Below are positions 58,791-64,000 of a DNA stretch of 64,000 nucleotides, one piece after another. The notes beneath the pieces are model-generated. The model was given only the letters and a program-made list of their open reading frames with translations, was not told the origin of the DNA and did no database searches. The stretch spans positions 110,485 through 174,484 of the forward strand of contig JAFIDK010000008.1 of the NCBI GenBank assembly GCA_017051695.1. Reading direction: 5' to 3'. The stretch comes from Algoriphagus aestuarii (lineage in GTDB: Bacteria > Bacteroidota > Bacteroidia > Cytophagales > Cyclobacteriaceae). The translations under genes and the position numbers were made by a program. How positions within the stretch are numbered: position 1 is the stretch's first letter; every line of letters begins with the position of its first letter.

Positions 58791-59555
58791 ATGAAATCCC
58801 TTATCAGTTTCGTTATCCGATATATTCCAAGGCCATTCCTGCAGCAAGTCAGTCCATTGGCAATGAAGTTTTTTTCCCAATTAAATAAAGGAACTGATGT
58901 CACCTGTCCTGTATGCAAGAACAGTTATAAAAAGTTTTTGCCGTATGGCAGAATAGCAAGGGAAAATGCACTTTGCCCAAATTGCCTTTCACTGGAGCGG
59001 CATCGTTTGATGTGGCTTTTTCTTCAGGAAAAGACCGATTTTTTCACTGCCAAACTCAAAGTACTACACATAGCACCGGAGCATTGTTTTATCAATCGTT
59101 TCGAAGCTTTACCAAATCTAGATTACATCACTGCCGATTTGGAATCTCCTCTCGCCAAGGTAAAAATGGATGTGCATCAAATCCCTTTTGAGGCAAATAC
59201 ATTTGATGTGGTTTTTTGTAATCATGTCATGGAGCATGTAGATGATGATCTTTTAGCATGCTCTGAAATCAACCGTGTCCTTAAAACCGATGGCTGGGGA
59301 ATCATCCAATCCCCAGTTTACAATCTTCCTTATACCTTGGAGGATAATTCCATTACTGACCCAGCAGAAAGAGAAAAAGCCTTTGGCCAACGCGATCATG
59401 TCAGAAAATACGGAAATGATTATGCAGAACGACTACGAAAATCAGGAATCAGAATTGAAGAAAATCTTTTTGTAAAAGAATTGGATGCTGAAGAAGTCAA
59501 GCAATTTGCCCTACCGAAAAAAGAAATAATTTTCGTCTGCAAAAAAGGCAATTAG
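58791..59555 (+). CDS. Methyltransferase with N-terminal zinc ribbon
   Basis: 254 aa. A Cys4 zinc ribbon at about residues 39-64 (CPVCKNSY ... CPNCLSLERHRLMW) precedes a class I SAM-dependent methyltransferase domain: LKVLHIAPEHCFINRF (motif I, with fewer Gly than usual), DYITADLES, then FDVVFCNHVMEHVDDDLLACSEINRVLKTDGWGII. Such proteins are often found near sugar or cell-surface genes. The acceptor is unknown. It converges with a glycosyltransferase gene, overlapping its 3' end by 4 bases. Confidence 0.83.
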   Translation: MKSLISFVIRYIPRPFLQQVSPLAMKFFSQLNKGTDVTCPVCKNSYKKFLPYGRIARENALCPNCLSLERHRLMWLFLQEKTDFFTAKLKVLHIAPEHCFINRFEALPNLDYITADLESPLAKVKMDVHQIPFEANTFDVVFCNHVMEHVDDDLLACSEINRVLKTDGWGIIQSPVYNLPYTLEDNSITDPAEREKAFGQRDHVRKYGNDYAERLRKSGIRIEENLFVKELDAEEVKQFALPKKEIIFVCKKGN

Positions 59556-60514
59556 CCTCTGATAGTCTTTCGTACCAACTCGTATACTAACCCGGAACCA
59601 TAGGAAAACAACTGTGTAAATGAGGTGAGGAGGCTATAAATTCCAACAATCAGTGAACGATATTTAATACTTGATTCAATCACAACAGCAAGACTCCAAA
59701 AAATCAAAACCGCTAGTTGAAAAGGAAATACCCATAATCCCAACAAGCCTGAAATACCCATTCCCATACAAAATACTATAAACAAAGTGGGTAAAAAATG
59801 TACCTCCTTGATTGCATCAGGATGATACCTGGATACATTGACACGATTTCTGCCAAAAGAAAAAGCCTGGATTGCAAATGATTTTAGGGTATTCTTCCTT
59901 TTATGGAAGACAAAAGCCTCCTCAACCAATTCCAGTTTAAACCCGGCTTTTTTAATACGGATACTCCACTCTATATCTTCTCCTTTATTTGCATCCACGA
60001 AACCTCCGATGGTTTCAAAAACTTTTCGAGACACCCCCATATTAAAACCCCTAGCTTGGTATTTCGAAGGATTTTTCAGTTTCCCTCTTATTCCGCCAGT
60101 TGTCCAGAATGATGTCATGGCATAATCCATTGCTTTTTGTATAGCACTAAAGTTTTGATCAGCAGCATCCGGTCCACCGAAAGCATCTAAGTCCCTATCC
60201 TGAATAGCCTTTTTTAGCTTCTCAAGGTATCCCGAAGGTAATAAGACATCGGAATCCAAGATTACAAAGAAATCTCCTTTAGCATGTCCCATTCCATCAT
60301 TCCTGGCGAATCCTTGTCCTTGGTTTTGCTGAAAAAAATAGGATAGAGACAAATCTCTATTGAAAGTATCACAAATATTTTCAGACTTGATGGTTGATCC
60401 ATCATCCATCACAACAACTTCAAAATTATGAAAGGTCTGATTTTGTAAACTTTTTAATAGTTCTTTAAGCTCTTCCGGACGATTATAAACCGGAATAATC
60501 ACCGAGAAATACAT
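59552..60514 (-). CDS. GT2 glycosyltransferase with C-terminal membrane helices (1)
   Basis: 320 aa. SVIIPVYNRPEELKELLKSLQNQ and VVVMDDGSTI are the GT-A nucleotide-sugar part, FFVILDSDVLLPSGYL the DxD-like metal site, and GGFVDANKGEDIEWSIRIKKAGF the acceptor-side ED motif. Two or three hydrophobic helices from about residue 245 to 310 anchor it to the membrane. The sugar donor and acceptor are unknown. Last gene of the operon with the second GT2 (1-base overlap). Confidence 0.88.
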   Translation of the reverse strand: MYFSVIIPVYNRPEELKELLKSLQNQTFHNFEVVVMDDGSTIKSENICDTFNRDLSLSYFFQQNQGQGFARNDGMGHAKGDFFVILDSDVLLPSGYLEKLKKAIQDRDLDAFGGPDAADQNFSAIQKAMDYAMTSFWTTGGIRGKLKNPSKYQARGFNMGVSRKVFETIGGFVDANKGEDIEWSIRIKKAGFKLELVEEAFVFHKRKNTLKSFAIQAFSFGRNRVNVSRYHPDAIKEVHFLPTLFIVFCMGMGISGLLGLWVFPFQLAVLIFWSLAVVIESSIKYRSLIVGIYSLLTSFTQLFSYGSGLVYELVRKTIRG

Positions 60515-61476
60515 CAGTAATCAAAGTTTATCTCCTCATCTATTTTGTACTCTGATTCTTTGGATTGATTAGAGGTCATCAATTCTGCTATGAAACCTGT
60601 CACGAATAGTTGCACACCAATGATTAGAGCAACCAAAGCCAGAAAAAACAAGGGCTGATCAGTAATTTCTCTTACTGCCAAGCCTTTACTTAAGCCATAA
60701 ACTTTTTGGAAAATCAGCCAACAAGTAATCACAAATCCAGAGAAAAAGGAAAGCGTACCAAGCAAACCAAAAAAATGCATTGGTTTCTTTTTATACCTAT
60801 GTACAAATGAAACCGAAATCAAGTCAAGAAATCCATTCAGAAATCTTTCTATTCCAAATTTGGAGTATCCATACTTCCTGGATTGATGTTGGACTATTTT
60901 TTCGCCTATTTTTGGAAATCCATTCCATTTTGCCAAAAGCGGAATATACCGGTGCATTTCACCGTAAACTTGTATATTCTTGACAACTTTCAATTTGTAC
61001 GCTTTCAGTCCACAATTGAAATCATGGAGTTTGATACCAGAAATCCATCGTGTTACCGCGTTAAAAAATTTTGATGGAATAGTTTTACTGATTGGATCAT
61101 GTCTTTCCTTTTTCCAACCAGAAACCACATCAAACCCTCCTTCTTTGACCATTGCAAACAGGCCGGGGATTTCATCTGGACTATCTTGCAAATCTGCATC
61201 CATCGTAATAACCACATCACCGGTTACTTTTTGAAACCCCGCATCCAAGGCGGCTGATTTCCCATAGTTACGGGTAAAATTCAACCCTTTTATTTCCTCA
61301 AACTCTTTTGCCAACCCATTTATCACACCCCAAGAATTATCTGTACTGCCATCATTTATATAAACGACTTCATAAGAAAAGCCGTGGTCTTTCATGACAC
61401 GGCTAATCCAATGAGTTAATTCAGTAATTGATTCCTCTTCGTTAAATACAGGAACGACAACGGAAATATCAGGCAT
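60514..61476 (-). CDS. GT2 glycosyltransferase, DPM1/ArnC-like (2)
   Basis: 320 aa. SVVVPVFNEEESITELTHWI, VVYINDGSTDNSW, GLNFTRNYGKSAALDAGF, VVITMDADLQDSPDEIPGL and FNCGLKAYKLKVV are the full set of polyprenyl-phosphate glycosyltransferase motifs (as in ArnC and GtrB). Two C-terminal membrane helices occur near residues 232-252 and 270-295. It likely transfers a sugar to undecaprenyl phosphate. Three bases separate it from the first DUF4199 gene. Confidence 0.92.
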   Translation of the reverse strand: MPDISVVVPVFNEEESITELTHWISRVMKDHGFSYEVVYINDGSTDNSWGVINGLAKEFEEIKGLNFTRNYGKSAALDAGFQKVTGDVVITMDADLQDSPDEIPGLFAMVKEGGFDVVSGWKKERHDPISKTIPSKFFNAVTRWISGIKLHDFNCGLKAYKLKVVKNIQVYGEMHRYIPLLAKWNGFPKIGEKIVQHQSRKYGYSKFGIERFLNGFLDLISVSFVHRYKKKPMHFFGLLGTLSFFSGFVITCWLIFQKVYGLSKGLAVREITDQPLFFLALVALIIGVQLFVTGFIAELMTSNQSKESEYKIDEEINFDY

Positions 61477-61479
61477 GCT

Positions 61480-62028
61480 TTAGTAATCCAGAGATTTGTC
61501 TCTTTTTTTAAGTATTGCTGCCAAAATTAAAGCAATTATTGCATAGATAATAATCCCAAATCCAAAACCCATTAATTGACCACTTAAGGTAAATTGTTTG
61601 GAAGTACTTGCTCTCATTTCTTCAAGTTGTTCTGGACTCATCGAATCTGCAGAAGCTCCAAAGTTTTCCATCATACTAATGGCATTTTCAAATGCCTGAT
61701 CACTCAACACACTAGCAAGTGAAGGATCAATAACATGAAATAACAACAGTTGTCCAATTAGGCTGATTATTCCAGAAATCAAAATGGTAATAAAACTGAA
61801 ATTAAATGCTGTTCCAAAGGTAATGTAGCCTCCAATCTCCGTTCTATATTGCCTACCGAAATAGATGATCAAAACAAAGAAAATAACAAGTGCTATCAAT
61901 CCAAACCATGCAGATCCGAGTAAAGTAGCATCAATAAAATAAGCGATAAAAGTTAGGGCCAATGAAACCAGTCCAATGGATAGACCTGGCTGAATGGCAG
62001 CTTTAAAAGGAGATTGATTCTCTTCCAT
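61480..62028 (-). CDS. DUF4199 family membrane protein (1)
   Basis: 182 aa. Four hydrophobic segments at about residues 15-32, 36-56, 77-98 and 151-173 with a helical extracytoplasmic loop of some 50 residues (SVLSDQAFENAISMMENFGASADSMSPEQLEEMRAST). This is the DUF4199 layout, including YITFGTAFNFSFITILISGI. Paralogous to the next gene. Role unknown; always close to GT2 genes in my recollection. Confidence 0.82.
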   Translation of the reverse strand: MEENQSPFKAAIQPGLSIGLVSLALTFIAYFIDATLLGSAWFGLIALVIFFVLIIYFGRQYRTEIGGYITFGTAFNFSFITILISGIISLIGQLLLFHVIDPSLASVLSDQAFENAISMMENFGASADSMSPEQLEEMRASTSKQFTLSGQLMGFGFGIIIYAIIALILAAILKKRDKSLDY

Positions 62029-62035
62029 AGTAATG

Positions 62036-62548
62036 TTAGTTAGGGTTTTTTCTCAAAATAATAGAAATAATTATAGTAAAAAACAGTCCAGGAACGATTT
62101 TCCAAATAGCATCATTAAGTGCTATGTCTGATTTCACCATATTCCCGACACTTTCCATGGTAGCTTGAAATGAATTCTCTCCAACTTGAGACACAATGGA
62201 TTCTTTACTTTCAGCTAAAGTATTCATTTTTGAGGATTTAATAATTTCAAATAATGAAGAGTCGACAGAAAGAACCAACCAAATACCACTAAATGAAATA
62301 GCAGCTATAAACATATAGGTCACAAAGCCTACGCTCATACCTTCAGCAAAAGAAAGGTAGCCTTGATTTCCGTAGTCTTTAAAGTATTTTAGCGCCAAAA
62401 AAACGGAAATGGGAACGATTACATAGCCAAAAATCAAATTCAGGGTAGTAGGGTCCTCTTTTAGAAAAGACAGAGCGAAAAATGAGATCAATCCCAAAAC
62501 ACCCCCGAGGATTCCAAACAGGTAAGCCGACTTAAAGTATTTATTCAT
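62036..62548 (-). CDS. DUF4199 family membrane protein (2)
   Basis: 170 aa. Four hydrophobic segments (about 8-28, 33-53, 71-94 and 149-166) and a long loop between the third and fourth, with YLSFAEGMSVGFVTYMFIAAIS matching the central DUF4199 block. It overlaps the dihydroorotase-like gene by 8 bases and is 7 bases before the first DUF4199 gene, so the two paralogues probably work together, perhaps as a heteromer. Confidence 0.82.
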   Translation of the reverse strand: MNKYFKSAYLFGILGGVLGLISFFALSFLKEDPTTLNLIFGYVIVPISVFLALKYFKDYGNQGYLSFAEGMSVGFVTYMFIAAISFSGIWLVLSVDSSLFEIIKSSKMNTLAESKESIVSQVGENSFQATMESVGNMVKSDIALNDAIWKIVPGLFFTIIISIILRKNPN

Positions 62549-63782
62549 TGATCGTGATTAACTCACCTTTCTGGATTACATATTTCACCCTTCCTATCAG
62601 CTCTTTCCCAAACCAAGGCGAATTTTCGGAATTGGATTTATTTGAAGATCTATTGTAAACCCATTTTGAATTTGGATCAAAAATAGTCCACGAATCATTA
62701 GTTTTTTCGATGATTGAAGAGGGGCCTTCAGTAATTTTATTGACCAGCAAAGACCACGATAGTTCTCTTTCTAAGAGGACTAGAGCCGGTAAAAAGGTCT
62801 GCAAACCTGCCATACCAAAAGATGCCAGGTCAAATTCCATAAATTTGGAATCATAGTCCTGAGGTTGGTGATTAGAAACTATCGCATCAATCGTCCCGTC
62901 CTTTAATCCATCAATTAATGCTTTTCTATCTGATTCACTTCTAAAAGGAGGTTTAACCTTAAAATTAGGATTGAAATCCATCAAGTCATTATCAGTAAAT
63001 AGCAATTGATAAATAGAAACATCACAGGTAATATTGAGTCCTTCTGATTTTGCATTTCGAATCAAATCAACTCCCTTTTTGGTACTGATTGTTTGAAAAT
63101 GGACTTTGCCTCCGGTATACTTTAGAATTTCAAGATTCCTTTGAATTGCTACATCTTCAGCAAGACTTGGAATTCCTTTCATACCAAGCATAGTGGAATT
63201 TTCTCCTTCATGCATTTGACCAAATATTGCCAATAAAGGATCATAAGCATGATCAAATAAAACTCCGTTAAATTTTTGAAGGTATTGAAGGATCTTCATA
63301 TACCTGTCACCATTTGAAAGTGTTTTTACCCCATCCCCAAAAATAGAAACTCCTGACTGATGGTGCATATCAAGAATTTCAGTCAGGTCATCCCCTTCTG
63401 TATTTTTTGTCACTGCACCTTGAACAAGGATTTCAACAGGATATTTTTTTGCTTTATTAATTATAAAATCAACTTCATTTTTACTCTGAATCACAGGTTC
63501 GGTATTCGGAAGCACTACTGCTTTAGAAAACCCGCTTGACATTAAAGATTCACAAAGTGATTCAACAGTCTCTTTATATTCTAATCCTGGCTCACCCACC
63601 ATACACCTTAAATCAACCCAGCCTTTGGAAACCATCAGTTGCGATGCATCAATCACTTTTAGCTCATCGATATTGGAGCTTAAGGTAGCAGGAAAAAAAT
63701 CACCTGATTGGAAGATAAAATCTTGTGCTTTTTTAACTCCATCAGGAGCTATCAATTTTAATCCTTTAAATAGAATGGACAT
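62541..63782 (-). CDS. Dihydroorotase homologue lacking metal ligands (probable non-catalytic)
   Basis: 413 aa from ATG at 63782; ten extra N-terminal residues in a longer reading are not family-like. The fold is that of type I dihydroorotase: GEPGLEYKETVESL, VVLPNTEPV, FKVKPPFRSESDRKALIDGLKDGTIDAI, FGMAGLQTFLPALVLL. But the metal-binding HxH is Arg59-x-Met61, the usual substrate Arg of REPG is Gly63, the HVST His is Thr, and the TDHAPH loop reads SNHQPQ. It is therefore unlikely to cyclise carbamoyl aspartate. Comparable inactive homologues (PyrC-prime) support aspartate carbamoyltransferase in Pseudomonas. First gene of a five-gene operon. Confidence 0.87.
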   Translation of the reverse strand: MSILFKGLKLIAPDGVKKAQDFIFQSGDFFPATLSSNIDELKVIDASQLMVSKGWVDLRCMVGEPGLEYKETVESLCESLMSSGFSKAVVLPNTEPVIQSKNEVDFIINKAKKYPVEILVQGAVTKNTEGDDLTEILDMHHQSGVSIFGDGVKTLSNGDRYMKILQYLQKFNGVLFDHAYDPLLAIFGQMHEGENSTMLGMKGIPSLAEDVAIQRNLEILKYTGGKVHFQTISTKKGVDLIRNAKSEGLNITCDVSIYQLLFTDNDLMDFNPNFKVKPPFRSESDRKALIDGLKDGTIDAIVSNHQPQDYDSKFMEFDLASFGMAGLQTFLPALVLLERELSWSLLVNKITEGPSSIIEKTNDSWTIFDPNSKWVYNRSSNKSNSENSPWFGKELIGRVKYVIQKGELITINE

Positions 63783-63850
63783 GAAATTTTCTTTGGTACA
63801 AATCTGCAACAATATTCTAAAAATGAAAAGTGAAAATGGATTGAGTTAAA

Positions 63851-63879
63851 CAAAAAAAGCCAGCTGAGTAGCTGGCTTA
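63851..63879 (-). terminator. Rho-independent terminator of the rrn operon
   Basis: On the minus strand agccagct-actc-agctggct is followed by TTTTTTTG, just behind the 5S rRNA. Confidence 0.9.
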
Positions 63880-63887
63880 GAATAATG

Positions 63888-63995
63888 TGGCGGCGACCTA
63901 CTCTCCCGGGTGTAACCCCAGTACCATCGGCGCTGCAGGGCTTAACTTCTCTGTTCGGGATGGGAAGAGGTGGGACCCCTGCGCTAGGCCGCCTA
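63888..63995 (-). rRNA. rrf: 5S ribosomal RNA
   Basis: On the minus strand the sequence reads ggcggcctagcgcaggggtc ... cccacctcttcccatcccga ... gaagttaagccctgcagcgc ... gatggtactggggttacacc ... gggagagtaggtcgccgcc. The ends pair (ggcggc with gccgcc) to make helix I, and the conserved CCGAAC and GATGGTA elements are present. The 3' boundary is near 63888; the 5' end is close to the right edge. The 23S and 16S genes should lie beyond 64000. Confidence 0.95.
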
Positions 63996-64000
63996 AATCT

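Noticed and set aside
1-64000. CRISPR array, prophage, integron, toxin-antitoxin or defence island
   Set aside because: No regularly spaced repeats, integrase, phage structural genes, restriction or Cas-like proteins were seen. The RHH gene has no toxin-like partner.

Overview
The window is a gene-dense chromosomal segment of a member of the Bacteroidota, most likely a Cytophagales/Cyclobacteriaceae bacterium close to Algoriphagus (inferred from gene content; no search was run). The grounds are lineage-typical families (DUF4199, DUF4221-like propeller lipoproteins, DUF4293, DUF4295, DUF5522, BBP2 porin), the order rpmB-rpmG-DUF4295-ftsY, a Cys-free L31, few clear Shine-Dalgarno sequences, and several start regions preceded by the Bacteroidota -7 element TAnnTTTG. 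I see no prophage, plasmid, CRISPR array, insertion sequence or defence island. The accessory content is small palindromic repeats and a few uncharacterised operons.

Layout. 1-8.7 kb: start of comEC (runs off the left edge), a REP/MITE-like palindrome, a small beta-barrel protein, a GNAT-phoH pair, SAM hydroxide adenosyltransferase, tRNA-Leu(CAA), and a ybbA/ybbP-type ABC exporter beside a TesA-like lipoprotein esterase. 8.8-15.6 kb: a GMC dehydrogenase with a Tat-lipoprotein gamma-like subunit, three tandem paralogous propeller lipoproteins with 4-bp overlaps, and a beta-barrel protein. 15.8-24 kb: a sodium symporter, then a seven-gene minus-strand operon (sugar nucleotidyltransferase-like, holB, RimB-like protease, rimK, hemC, cyclophilin, SDR) and rpmE2. 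24.2-32.8 kb: a Wzi/RemB-like outer-membrane protein, MsbA-like ABC exporter, comM, a PAS/MBL pair, a second MBL protein and a cupin. 33-43.8 kb: a Cys/Met PLP enzyme, ECF sigma/anti-sigma pair, truA, a second ABC exporter, a collagen-like lipoprotein, hemE and a MOSC protein.

43.8-64 kb: a 55-codon membrane gene, dnaK plus an unusual GroES-like gene, a porin-ammonium transporter pair, hemB, a HAD phosphatase, rocD, the ribosomal protein/ftsY block, an SPFH/membrane/ribbon-helix-helix operon, a TolC-like protein, a zinc-ribbon methyltransferase, a five-gene minus-strand operon (metal-ligand-less dihydroorotase homologue, two DUF4199 proteins, two GT2 glycosyltransferases), and a 5S rRNA with its terminator marking the 3' end of an rrn operon that enters from the right.

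Best leads: (i) a three-copy ~125-150-bp dispersed element with matching ends (about 15660, 35690, 36695), one copy of which creates a false N-terminus on a neighbouring gene; (ii) a dihydroorotase homologue in which most metal ligands are replaced; (iii) the SPFH operon with a 58-aa RHH protein; (iv) a GMC enzyme with a Cys-rich cluster that probably leaves the cell with its Tat-tagged partner; (v) a sigma-54-like element before dnaK; (vi) likely leaderless hemE and truA messages. All functional statements are read by eye from sequence and remembered family features.
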